64,000 nt of DNA from Palaemon carinicauda (taxonomy: Eukaryota > Arthropoda > Malacostraca > Decapoda > Palaemonidae): the NCBI RefSeq assembly GCF_036898095.1, contig NC_090736.1:11330161-11394160 (forward strand), read 5' to 3'. Within the stretch, counting starts at the first letter, position 1. Every line of letters begins with the position of its first letter. A program made the position numbers and the translations under genes. The notes beneath the pieces are model-generated. The model was not told the DNA's origin. It was given only the letters and a program-made list of their open reading frames with translations, and did not search any database. Shown here one piece after another: positions 1-39,259 of this stretch.

Positions 1-136
1 GGTACATGCGGACACACTATTCTATCTAGTTTCTCTTCCTCTTGTTTTACTAGAGTTTTTATAGTTTATATGGGAAATATTTATTTGAATGTTGTTACTG
101 TTCTTAAGATATTTTATTTTTCCTTGTTAGAGTAGA
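1..136 (+). repeat. Class A element 3' fragment (truncated)
   Basis: It carries the class A stretch from 'cacactattctatct' through 'ttgttactgttcttaaga' and stops at 'ttttccttgtta', before the usual tail, followed by (ATT)n. Confidence 0.75.
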
Positions 137-140
137 AATG

Positions 141-143
141 TTA

Positions 144-210
<67 letters not shown>
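141..210. repeat. (ATT)n microsatellite
   Basis: Triplet run interrupted once by 'aatttt'. Confidence 0.95.
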
Positions 211-211
<1 letters not shown>

Positions 212-1138
212 GGATTCCCCATAGGGGAATACTATTGTTTTAGTATTATTATTATTCTTTCCGCGCGTTTTTTTTTTTCGCAAGAAATCTGAAATAATCA
301 TCATAGGTAGCCTATGGTAAGAATATGCCATAGACCCAGTTCAAGTGACCTTGACCTACTTTTCAAGGTCACAGGGGCTTTTAAAGGTAAAATTTGTAAA
401 ATTTGAAATTGCCATTAGGCCCAAAGTATAAGCCGTATGGCTAAGGGCCTTATGGACAATGATACAGAGGTAAATCCCCAGATATTGCCCTACTTTAATG
501 CAAGTAGGTCAAGGTCGTTAATGGCCAAACCGGCTCAAAACAAGTTTGTTTCCGAGATCTCAAAAACCGGAAGGCCCTATATATTTATCTAAGGTTAGCT
601 TAACTTTTGTAGCGACTGCTTAATTACTTTTTTTTAATATAGATTTTTAACTATTTTTGACATTGCAGAAATCGTGACCTTGCATAAAACCTCCAACTCA
701 AATGTCAAATTTGACCTTGACCCTCATTTTCAAGGTCATATGGCTATTTCATGGAAAAAATTTGACGTGGGCTAAAAGTGATGTATTGTTGTCACACCGC
801 CCCCCCCCCCCCCCCCCCCACATTCGCGTATGCTCTTTCAGAATATGGGGTCATATTTAACCCGTGACCTTCACATGACCTTGTAAGTGCCCATTTTCTT
901 CAAGTTCAAAGGTCAATTTCTCTATATTTGTCATTTTTGCCTATGTTTTACCTCCATATACCTGCTATTATACAGATAAATTGCTTTAGAATAGTTTGTT
1001 AACATAACTCAAAATTTAGTCTAGGGGTCATTAGGCCTATAAACCATTACACAATATCTTTTACTGATTGACGAAAGCATTTCCACACCTATTTTGCAGG
1101 GGAATCCTCCGCCACTGGCTTTAGCCAGTTGCTGTCTA

Positions 1139-1140
<2 letters not shown>
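211..1140. mobile_element. Putative non-autonomous element with half-site-rich body
   Basis: AGGATTCCCC at 211-220 and GGGGAATCCT at 1099-1108 are inverted, and the block is bracketed by (TTA)n on both sides. A small hairpin (ctggctttagccag) lies at the right end. Inside, TGACCTTG or its complement CAAGGTCA occurs repeatedly between about 345 and 905, and a 20-C run lies at 800-819. No ORF. Confidence 0.4.
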
Positions 1141-1185
<45 letters not shown>

Positions 1186-1760
1186 TTGCTAAGCTACAAC
1201 CCAAGTTGGAAAAGCAGGATGCTATAAGCCCAGGGGCCCCAACAGGGAAAATAGCCCTGTGAGGAAAGGAAACAAGGAAAAATAAAATATTTCAAGAACA
1301 GTAACAACATTGAAATAAATATTTCCTAAATTGTAGAATAGTGTGTACAAGTGTACCCTCAAGCAAGAAAACTCTAACCCAAGACAGTGGAAGACCCTGA
1401 TACAGAGGCTATGGCAATACCCACGACTAGGGAATAATGTTTTGATTTTGGAGTGTCCTTCTCCTAGAAGAGCTGCTTACCATAGGTAGAGAGTCTCTTC
1501 TACCCTTACCAAGAGGAAAGTAGCCACTGAACAATTACAGTGCAGAAGTTAACCCTTTGGGTGAAAAAGAATTGTTAGGTAATCTCAGTGTTGTCATGTG
1601 TATGAGGACATAAAAGAATCTGTAAAGAATATGCCAGACTATTTGGAGTATGTGTAGGCAAAGGGAAAGTGAACTGTAACCAGATAGAAGGATCCAATTT
1701 AGTTGGTCAGTCAAAAGACCCCATAACTCTTTAGTGGTAGTATCTCAATGAGTGGTCAGA
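1139..1760 (-). repeat. Class A element, long copy with (TAA)n tail
   Basis: Read on the minus strand it runs from 'tgaccactcattgaga' through the 'tgcttgagggtac' region to 'gcttagcaagtaata' and the TAA tail (shown as TTA at 1139-1184). Non-coding. Confidence 0.9.
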
Positions 1761-1883
1761 CTTACTTTCAAAAGATGTCTGTAAACAATAAAAGTATTTG
1801 AACAAATTCTCGAAGAAAATTATATGAGTGTTATAAAAACAGATTCTTGAACAAATATTGAATCAAACCACGCCAGCACTTAC

Positions 1884-30922
<29,039 letters not shown>

Positions 30923-30952
30923 CACGGTCTGGATAGCGAGGAACTTAGCGTG

Positions 30953-30987
30953 ACTGATTAGACAGAGACTCGGGGAACCCTAATAAA
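30953..30987 (-). promoter_or_regulatory. Core promoter: TATA-like box plus arthropod TCAGT initiator
   Basis: On the minus strand TTTATTA lies at 30987-30981 and TCAGT at 30957-30953. The initiator A (30955) is 32 bp from the first T of the TATA-like box, the normal arthropod spacing. The ATG of the secreted-protein exon follows after a 32-base leader. Seen directly; function inferred. Confidence 0.6.
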
Positions 30988-30989
30988 GT

Positions 30990-31490
30990 CTTCTTGTTCT
31001 ATTTTATTCGTGTAAGGGCAACTGTATTGCTTACAACGTTCATCCGGAAATCGATAGGAGATTAGATATCTTATTCACGCGCAGTTCCGAATTGAAATCG
31101 TTTAAATTTGGGTCGCCTGGTTTCATACGCTCATTTTCTTTATTTGACTTTGGCATTTTTTTTCCAAAAAAATCCGGTTTTTGAGTTATCGTAAGTCTTT
31201 TGGTGTTTTAAAATTAGATTTCCATATGTGCTAATCTCCAATGCACTCCCAAGATAATCGTTTGAGTATGTGCAGATATTCTCACCAAAATTAAAGATAA
31301 TTAATCTCGGTTTCACACATTTTTCTAAAAGTATTTTTCTTATCGAGCGCTGATGAAAAGTATAAAATAAATAGTTCACAAAACACAAATGTATCACCTC
31401 ACATGATTTATAAATTAGAATTTCCTTTTAAACTAATTTATACTCCAAGAGTATACGAGTGTCACACCCGCAAGTGAGAACCGAGTGAGT
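30990..31490. other. Upstream region of the secreted-protein gene
   Basis: AT-rich. No ORF with support. Confidence 0.5.
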
Positions 31491-31575
31491 ATCTCAGCCG
31501 GATGATATGACTTGACTAACACACAATCCCGGTAACACACATCTCGTTCGTTCGGAGCAATCCGTTGAAGTCATT

Positions 31576-31596
31576 TGCGCATGCGCCTTGGCAACG
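31576..31596 (+). promoter_or_regulatory. NRF-1-type palindrome GCGCATGCGC
   Basis: TTGCGCATGCGCC is a perfect match to the NRF-1 consensus and sits in a locally CpG-richer stretch (31490-31700), unlike the surrounding AT-rich DNA. It is 620 bp from the minus-strand start site at 30955, so it may mark a divergent promoter. Confidence 0.45.
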
Positions 31597-31709
31597 ATGA
31601 CCGAGAAGCAGCAGAAGTTGCGGAAATATGAATGTATATTTTTTCCAACAGTCGAAATTAGTCGCTCGGAAGCCCGCAACCGCTATATTTTATTACGCTG
31701 CTCTGAACG
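31597..31709 (+). CDS. Candidate first coding exon of an unrecognised plus-strand gene
   Basis: The ATG at 31597 follows a perfect GCGCATGCGC palindrome (31577-31586) by 10 bases. Its frame is open for 37 codons: MTEKQQKLRKYECIF, then a basic/aromatic stretch ending RNRYILLRCSE. The exon would end at AACG followed by GTAAAA (31710). The next nearby acceptor (ttcacag near 31815) would give a stop after five codons, while the one at 36613 keeps the frame open. No family is recognised. Alternatives are a non-coding leader or chance. Confidence 0.3.
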
Positions 31710-31859
31710 GTAAAACTGACGCTTATAGAACAACACATATGATGATGATGACGAAGTTTCAACATATCATAAATTGTTTGTTTAATTCAATTTCTATTCA
31801 ATTTTATATTCACAGAAGAAGTTTTGGGTAGACGAAGTAAAGAAGTATGGGAAGCTTTC

Positions 31860-32138
31860 CTTTGAAGCTTGAGAAATTTATGTATTTATTTGCCAGATAT
31901 TTAATGTAATTTCCTCTGCGTTAATTGTTATAAAGTTCTCATCCCCATAGATATGTAAACTTCTTTTGTAAACGCTGTACGTTAGTGCATCTGTAAATAT
32001 ATTGTATTCCTGCAAGCTCATGTAAAAATATAGAAGACAAATAATGTTTTAATTATAATTAGAGAGAAAATTAATGAATGACCAACTTAGTCTAGCAGTA
32101 CGATTAAATTTCTTTTTACAGTTTATATATGAATTATC
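31860..32138. other. Unassigned AT-rich sequence
   Basis: Nothing recognised. Confidence 0.4.
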
Positions 32139-33225
32139 TGTTATTATTATTATTATTACTATCCAAGTTACAACCCTAGTTGGAAAAGCAAGATGCTACA
32201 AGCCCAGGGGCCCCAACAGGGAAAAATAGCCCAGTGAGGAAAGGAAATAAGGAAATAAATAAATGAAGAGAACAAATTAATTATAAATCATTCTAAAATA
32301 AGTAACAACGTCAAAACAGATATGTCATATATAAACTATTAACAACAACAAAAACAAATATGTCATAAATAAACTATAAAAAGACTCATGTCCGCTTGGT
32401 CAACAAAAAAACATTTGCTCCAACTTTGAACTTTTGAAGTTCTACTGATTCAACCACCCGATTAGGAAGATCATTCCACAACTTGGTAACAGCTGGAATA
32501 AAACTTCTAGAGTACTGCGTAGTATTGAGCCTCGTGATGGAGAAGGCCTGGCTATTAGAATTAACTGCCTGCCTAGTATTACGAACAGGATAGAATTGTC
32601 CAGGGAGATCTGAATGTAAAGGATGGGCAGAGTTATGAAAAATCTTATGCAACATGCATAATGAACTAATTGAACGACGGTGCCAGAGATTAATATCTAG
32701 ATCAGGAATAAGAAATTTAATAGACCGTAAGTTTCTGTCCAACAAATTAAGATGAGAATCAGCAGCTGAAGACCAGACAGGAGAACAATACTCAAAACAA
32801 GGTAGAATGAAAGAATTAAAACACTTCTTCAGAATAGATTGATCACCGAAAATCTTGAAAAACTTTCTCAATAAGCCTATTTTTTGTGCAATTGAAGAAG
32901 ACACAGACCTTATATGTTTCTCAAAAGTAAATTTACTGTCGAGAATCACACCTAAAATTTTGAAAGAGTCATACGTATTTAAAGAAACATTATCAATACT
33001 GAGATCCGGATGTTGAGGAGCCACCGTCCTTGACCTACTTACAATCATACTTTGAGTTTTGTTAGGATTCAACTTCATACCCCATAATTTGCATCATGCA
33101 CTAATTCTAGCTAAATCTCTATTAAGGGATTCACCAACCCTAGATCTACATTCAGGGGATGGAATTGATGCAATGAGAGTAGCATCATCTGCATATGCAA
33201 CAAGTTTGTTTTCTAGGCCAAGCCA
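32138..33225 (-). pseudogene. Class B LINE: reverse-transcriptase C-terminal half and 3' UTR
   Basis: The minus strand opens at the RT active site, VAYADDATLIASIPSP, so the YADD box is intact. It then reads SAWCKLWGMKLNPNKTQ, with the Trp codon of SAWCKLW changed to TGA (near 33096). It stays open for 230 codons: FKILGVILDSKFTFEKH, FEYCSPVWSSAADSHLN, HRRSISSLCMLHKI and SRSFIPAVTKLWNDLPNRVV. This is the palm end, thumb and C-terminus of a Jockey/CR1-group non-LTR retrotransposon. The stop is followed by a 3' UTR ending in the shared tail and TAA repeat at 32138-32160. The 5' end is truncated just before the active site. It is the best coding copy of the dominant repeat family here. Confidence 0.88.
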
Positions 33226-33229
33226 CATG

Positions 33230-33480
33230 TCATGTGTTTTAATGTTGTTAATGTTTTTTAAGCTATTTTATTTTTATTTTTCATTACTTCCTATGTCGTT
33301 TATTTATTTCCTTGTTTCCTTTCCTCAATGGGCTATTTTTCCCTGTTGGAGCCCTTTGGCTTAAAGCATCTTGCTTTTCCAACTGGGGTTGTAGCTTGGC
33401 TAGTAATAATAATGATAATAATAATAATAATAATGATAGTGATAATAATATTAATGATGATAATAACAATAATAATAATA

Positions 33481-33525
<45 letters not shown>

Positions 33526-33531
33526 GTGATA

Positions 33532-33574
<43 letters not shown>

Positions 33575-33681
33575 TAGTGAAAATAATAATAATAATAATA
33601 ATAGTAGTAATAATAATAATGATAGTGATAATAATATTAATAAGAATAATGATAATAATAATAATAATGGTAATAATGATG

Positions 33682-33730
<49 letters not shown>

Positions 33731-33770
33731 TGATAGTAATAATGATAATAATAATAATAAAATCTATGCT
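33230..33770 (+). repeat. Class B 3' end with a long imperfect (TAA)n tail
   Basis: 'gtgttttaatgttgttaatg' to 'gttgtagcttggctagtaat', then about 350 bp of TAA, TGA and ATT triplets. It abuts the opposite-strand copy at 33225 (5' ends together). Confidence 0.88.
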
Positions 33771-33999
33771 AAGTTTGGATTTTCATTAGCATACATTGAT
33801 CCCAACCTTCTCAATACCCCCCTATGATTTCATCATAGTCTATGGTTACCGTATGAACATTTCCTAGATAAGGATTGGGCTCAAGTGTTCTAAAATTTTG
33901 GTCACCAAATTGTGCATTTTCTTTAAAGGATTCTCGGTACCAGTCGCTCGAAAGTTTTTTTTTTTTATTTATTTATTAGCAAGACAGATTGTACAGATA

Positions 34000-34535
34000 T
34001 AGTTACAATAGTGTTTTTATTATGTTACATAAATAATATTAAGGTTGCAAACATCTTAACTCACAATGAATTCCATATTTGATACATCTTACTTCTGTTT
34101 AATTACAAAAGTTTGTTATATCGTTCTCTATTAATCATCCTTCGCTGCTCCAAAATATTTCTTCGTATAAAAATATTTGACATAATTTTGTCTCTGATAT
34201 TCACATCTTCCATGTCACAAATATGGTCTCTAAGCATCCACAATGTTACTATGTAAGTACTGAACATAATGTTACAAATGTTAATTTTTATTCTACTTAA
34301 TTTGGGAAATACAAAGAAAATAAGCTCAATATTTCTACTAAATTTTGTATCACACATATAACTCATTAATTCCCTTACCCAGATTAGCATTTTCTTCGGT
34401 TTATCACAATCATAAAACATATGAATAGGGACGTCCTCTTTCCCACAGTTTAGACAATATGAAGAATCTGCCAAATTCATAACATGTAATTTTTTCCTTG
34501 TTGGCAGTGCCTTGAAAGTTATGCCGGGAGATGAT
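34000..34535 (-). pseudogene. Tx1/L1-like LINE C-terminus with zinc-knuckle-like motif
   Basis: The minus strand reads KALPTRKKLHVMNLADSSYC, then the zf-RVT-like pattern CLNCGKEDVPIHMFYDC (C-x2-C, H, C) and about 100 more residues (LIWVRELMSYMC, LWMLRDHICD) before the stop at 34103. Cys/His spacing after 'LPTR..L' is typical of the C-terminal region of Tx1/L1-like and related LINEs. The frame is intact over about 135 codons; upstream RT was not found here. Confidence 0.7.
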
Positions 34536-34671
34536 ACATTGGCTGAACTAGATCCGGATTGTGTGACTGGCTGCTCTTGCTTTTAAGACCAATTAGCACC
34601 AATTAACTGTGGTTTGTAACAGGAAAATGTTGTAGGCAATTTTGAAGATTTTCATTTACACCCACGCATGT

Positions 34672-34724
34672 GTATATATATATATATATATAGATATATA
34701 TATACACACTGTATATATATATAT

Positions 34725-34755
<31 letters not shown>

Positions 34756-34761
34756 TCTGTG

Positions 34762-34802
<41 letters not shown>

Positions 34803-34888
34803 TTATATGTAATAATGTATACTGTATATACAGTACACATGCATATGTACGGTGTATATATATATATATATATAGAGTATAGATATAG

Positions 34889-34930
<42 letters not shown>

Positions 34931-35005
34931 ATGTAATAATGTATTCTGTATATACAGTACACATGCATATGTACGGTGTATATATATATATATATATATA
35001 CACAG
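34672..35005 (+). repeat. Compound TA/TG repeat with a 124-bp tandem duplication
   Basis: The block 'gtaataatgtat-ctgtatatacagtacacatgc' starts at about 34808 and 34932. Each unit has a TG run, the palindrome actgtatatacagt and TA runs. Confidence 0.88.
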
Positions 35006-35039
35006 GCCTACTTACCTACATATATATGTACAGTATATT

Positions 35040-35805
35040 TCAACCTTTGCTTCCTCTGACAATTCATAGTTCTTTTCAATCTTTTGCGTACACCCTACTA
35101 CATTTCTTGCTTCACATATTCTGTAAATAACATCTTTCATCTTAACGTCATTCATTATATTTACACGCAAATATTTTTATAAATCAGTGGCTTATATTGT
35201 CTCACCTTTATTGTTTTCATTTACTCTTATAACTAAATTCTTGCTCATATACTTTTATCTATCTCCTCTTACAAACATTTTCAGTCATTAATTTTCGCCA
35301 TGCCTCTTCAGTGACTTAATCAGTATAATGTATCCTCTGAAAATGTCAACCATTCACGATTGATTATCTACCCTAAAGATTTCTACCTGTTGGTGCATAC
35401 ACACTTCTTTGTCTTGCCTTCTTGCATCACTCAATCCGTGAAAATATTGAACAGTCTGGAAGATATAAACACACCATTCTCAGACTGCCTTTTACGTCAC
35501 ATGTCTTCCAGCATTTTTCTGAACTTTCTTCGCTCGCCAACGCTCAAACTCATTGCAAGGGTTTACACAGAGTCAATATATCTGTATTGACTCTGGGTTT
35601 ACAGTTTTCCTACATTGCCGTCAATCACCACGGTATATCATCTGCAGACATCAACTATTACACACTCCATTCACAACTTTTTTTTTTTTTATCCCACAAC
35701 TTTACTTCCATATCCACTGATCTTTCGCTGACTTCTATGACTTTATGACGGAGGCTGAATGTGTTGTTTATCATTTTCCAAAGGACAGTTGACCTCAGCT
35801 TTGTA
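35040..35805. other. Unassigned T-rich sequence
   Basis: A 108-codon and a 76-codon plus ORF overlap without a recognised motif. A short perfect hairpin (agtcaatatatctgtattgact) lies at 35571-35592. Confidence 0.4.
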
Positions 35806-35807
35806 TT

Positions 35808-36105
35808 TAAGTACCACAGCTTCTGTACCATGGTCTTTCACTGTCTTGGGTTAGAGTTCTCTTGCTTGAGGGTACACTCAGGCACACTATTCTATCTTAT
35901 TTAACTTCCTCATGTTTTCTTTAAAGTGTATATAGTTTATTTAGGAAATATTTATTCCAATGTTGTTAGTGTTCATAAGATATTCTATTTTTCCTTGTTT
36001 TGTTTTCTCACTGGGCTATTTTCCCTGTTGGAGCCCCTGGACTTATGGCATCCTGCTTTTCCAACTAGGGTTATAGCTTAGCAACTAATAATAATAATAA
36101 TAACA
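35808..36105 (+). repeat. Class A element, (TAA)n tail
   Basis: From 'taccacagcttctgtaccat' to 'gttatagcttagcaactaat'. Confidence 0.9.
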
Positions 36106-36613
36106 TTTATAGGCATGTTGTAATCATCCTGCATTATTGATTCACACAGGGCTGCTTTCATTAAGACCTTGTAATGAACTCCATTATGTTAATCATTTTC
36201 TTGTGACTAATGCTCGAAAAAACCATTACTGCAGTCTTCCTCCCAGAAAGTTTCTATTAAGTAGAATGCCCTTGTGTAAAGAAGAAAACAAAACCAAGAA
36301 AATACAATTATTATTAAGAAGTAAAGTAGTATGTAGTATAATTATATAACTGAAAAAATATATGCCTTCAGGTGAATGAATGCTCAATACCCTGGCGCTT
36401 CAAGATAGTGTTTTAGTATCTAGTCCTGAGATTATCAGTATCTATGATTTTTTACAAGACTGCTTTCACAATAAAGACTGTGGTTGGATGGTTATACTTG
36501 GAATATACCTTGCTATGTACACTGTAGTGTATTGTATAGATTCCTTTTGTGTACCTTCTGCTTTCAGCACAAATGCATTGGTTTTCGAACTTGACTTTTC
36601 TCTCTTTCTCCAG

Positions 36614-36752
36614 GCCAATGTTTTCAATCGTCACTTCTTGTGTAAAAGTCGATCCTGAAGACGAGATTCGGGAACTTTGGAACTGCCACTCATTTAACTG
36701 TTCCGAATGTTTTTTGTTTTATAGAAATAATGATCATTTGTGTGTACTGTAA
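36614..36752 (+). CDS. Possible internal or terminal exon of the same unrecognised gene
   Basis: A good acceptor (tttctctctttctccag) ends at 36613. In the phase required by the exon at 31597-31709 the sequence reads RPMFSIVTSCVKVDPEDEI, then RELWNCHSF and on for 46 codons to TAA at 36750-36752. The acidic VDPEDEIRELW segment looks protein-like, but the phase match has a one in three chance of being random. Confidence 0.2.
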
Positions 36753-36819
36753 TGAAAGTGAAAGCTATCTATTATTTGGAATAAGGATGTCAGCACTGTA
36801 TTGTAATGGAAGTTACTGT

Positions 36820-36958
36820 TTTTAGAATGATATATTGTTAATTTATTCTCATCATTTATTTATTTCCTTATTTCCTTTCCTCACTGGGCTATTTTTCCCT
36901 GTTGGAGCCCTTGGGCTTATAGCATCTTGCTTTTCCAACTAGGGTTGTAGCTTGGCTA

Positions 36959-37003
<45 letters not shown>
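36820..37003 (+). repeat. Class B 3' end, (TAA)n tail
   Basis: 'tttttagaatgatatattgt' to 'gttgtagcttggctagtaat'. Confidence 0.92.
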
Positions 37004-37009
37004 TATTGA

Positions 37010-37765
37010 CGGCGTACTATTACAGGCTATGTGTAACTATGAATTACTATAGATATAATCATTGTATTCATGATGGTTCCTTCCATGTGAATTGAATTTT
37101 GATCTTATATGTTGGACATGTAGAGGTTAATTTTCAGCTGAATCTGTGTTACTTTGCGTATTTTTGGGCTCAGACCATGTCGTCCTGATGGAAGGGTTCC
37201 TATAGACAGCTTTCTAAGGGATATTTGCTACAGTGATACTCCCAGAGAATTAAACCAAAGCTCTAAAATTTGTTTAATGCTTCGTATAATATAAAATGAG
37301 TGTTTTTGTTCTTATTCATGAAGTGGAAAGTTTCATTCTCTATTTGTTGACACAGTTTTTGTCTCAGATAGTAGGACGCTGTACTAAAGATTATTTTTAT
37401 TTCTTTCCAGGTCCATCGTAGTATCGTTGAGCATGTGGGCATAGGAAAATGTGAGTGTTTTCCCCTTTTGCTTTTCTCTATTATTTAATATATATATTTT
37501 TTCAATTTTAGGTCATTTTGGTAACTGGCCAGAAGGTATAGTCTCCCCTAAAGCTGCTTTCCTAACTCTACCAAAACCAATTTTGTTGTTGCCAATTTTA
37601 AAGCATCTCCCATAAACATTACCTAGGGGGTAGTGCCATCAGTAAGCCTCATGCGGTGCGCTGTAAGCATCACTTTAAGGGTTTTTACACTCATAAGACT
37701 CAATTGGTATAAGAAATTAAATAGCTTCTTGACAGTTTCTGTACCCTTGGGGTAAATATAGAAAT
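37010..37765. other. Mostly unassigned; one possible plus-strand splice acceptor
   Basis: 'tttctttccag' at 37400-37410 is followed 41 bp later by 'gtgagt', which could mark a tiny exon, but there is no coding support. Confidence 0.25.
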
Positions 37766-37767
37766 AT

Positions 37768-38049
37768 GTAGAACTTCAAAAGTTCAAAGTTTGAGCAAAT
37801 GCTTTTATGTTGACCAGGCGGACATGAGTCTTTTTATAGTTTATTTATGACATATTTGTTTTTGATGTTGTTAATAGTTTATATATTACATGTCTGTTTT
37901 GACGTTGTTACTTATTTTAGAATGATTTATTGTTAATTTGTTCTCTTCATTTATTTATTTCCTTATTTCCTTTCCTCGCTGGGCTATTTTTCCCTGTTGG
38001 AGCCCCTGGGCTTATAGCATCTTGCTTTTCCAGCTAGGGTTGTAGCTTG

Positions 38050-38105
<56 letters not shown>
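37768..38105 (+). repeat. Class B 3' end with last ORF codons, (TAA)n tail
   Basis: 'acttcaaaagttcaaagttt' corresponds to the end of the class B ORF, then the 3' UTR and 'gttgtagcttggatagtaat'. Confidence 0.9.
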
Positions 38106-38106
<1 letters not shown>

Positions 38107-38950
38107 TGCACATGTTGGGGTTTTGGGTAATGCAAAAGGCAGATGCTGCAGCCAAATCATAAATCATTTTACCTAAACAAGATTTTAAACACGTGAAAGA
38201 TTACAGTATATAACCCTAGCATCGCTATAAAATGGCAAGTTCAGTGGAATAACGAATCTGATGATAATAAGTTAAAAGAAATAAACCCAATTATTTCTCT
38301 CTGGGAATCTCAAGTACAAAAAGAAAGAAATGACGCTGGGGTATTTCATGTACACAACTCGTGAAGCAGTTCCCAGGTTCAATGAGTGTGACTGTATTTT
38401 AACGATAAAATATATTTTTAGCGAATATAAAGTTTATAAAAGAAGAGATTTATGCTTTGTCGAGAAAAGTTTTATTGATATTTTATCGGATTCTGAGAAT
38501 TTCTCTGGTTTCAGATTTTTTTTTTTTTTTTTTTTTTAAGAAACGTTTTTTATAATAAGATTTAAATAATTTCTCTACCACAGATTTTTACCTCATAATT
38601 TATTTATTTTTTATCCAGTATTTACTATATATTTTATTTTATTTATATTATAGCATTAATATAAATATTTTTCGCTCCCGAAATTAATTGGACCAGCTAT
38701 GTAAGAGTCGAGCTTAACTCATTGGTCTGCTTAATATCCATTCTCCTCTTTTCAGTAATAAAAACTTTAATGGTCTCAGCGGCAATAGTTGTATATCTTT
38801 CTATTTTACTTCTGTTCTTGCCTCCTCTCTTCCATTTTGCTGTCTAACCCCTCTGACATTTACCAAATAAAGATTTTCCCTCAGTTCAACCTGGCGGTGA
38901 ATTGCCTCTATGTACCAGCTTCGAGTCATATGGGACGATTTCATAAATCC
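38106..38950. other. Unassigned sequence, poly-T at 38515-38537
   Basis: No gene recognised. Confidence 0.4.
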
Positions 38951-38958
38951 GATCTAAT

Positions 38959-39251
38959 CAGTGTTGCCAGATGTGTTAGTCTAAAAATCCCCCAAAACTC
39001 ATGATAAAAAATCCCTAACACAACGCAAAAATCCCCATTCCACAAATATATTTTCTTCTGATCCTGTAGGCTTTACTGATATAGACAATACCCACTATAC
39101 TTCATATACTGTAAGTGCAAGCAAACTAATTGCAACAATTTAAAGGTTTACTCATCTTTGTTTCTTCTTCATAGAAATTTGTACTGAATGTCCCCATCAG
39201 ACACCCAAACTTCCCAAATTTAGGGATAAATTCCAGTATTTGGCGACACTG
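38959..39251. mobile_element. hAT-like MITE with 8-bp target duplication
   Basis: The ends are CAGTGTTGCCAGA and its near-complement TTGGCGACACTG, and the flanks are gatctaat (38951-38958) and gatttaat (39252-39259), a 7/8 match. CAGTG-type ends plus 8-bp duplications are diagnostic of hAT transposons. No transposase ORF. Confidence 0.8.
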
Positions 39252-39259
39252 GATTTAAT

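Noticed and set aside
30923..30925. GTG as start of the secreted protein
   Set aside because: The next codon is ATG, which fits eukaryotic initiation and the signal peptide.
31628..31831. 67-codon ORF starting at the second ATG
   Set aside because: Reads through a plausible donor and a different frame starts earlier with a better context; not supported.
33312..33827. 171-codon ORF rich in Asn and Tyr
   Set aside because: It runs through a class B tail and TAA/TGA triplet repeat.
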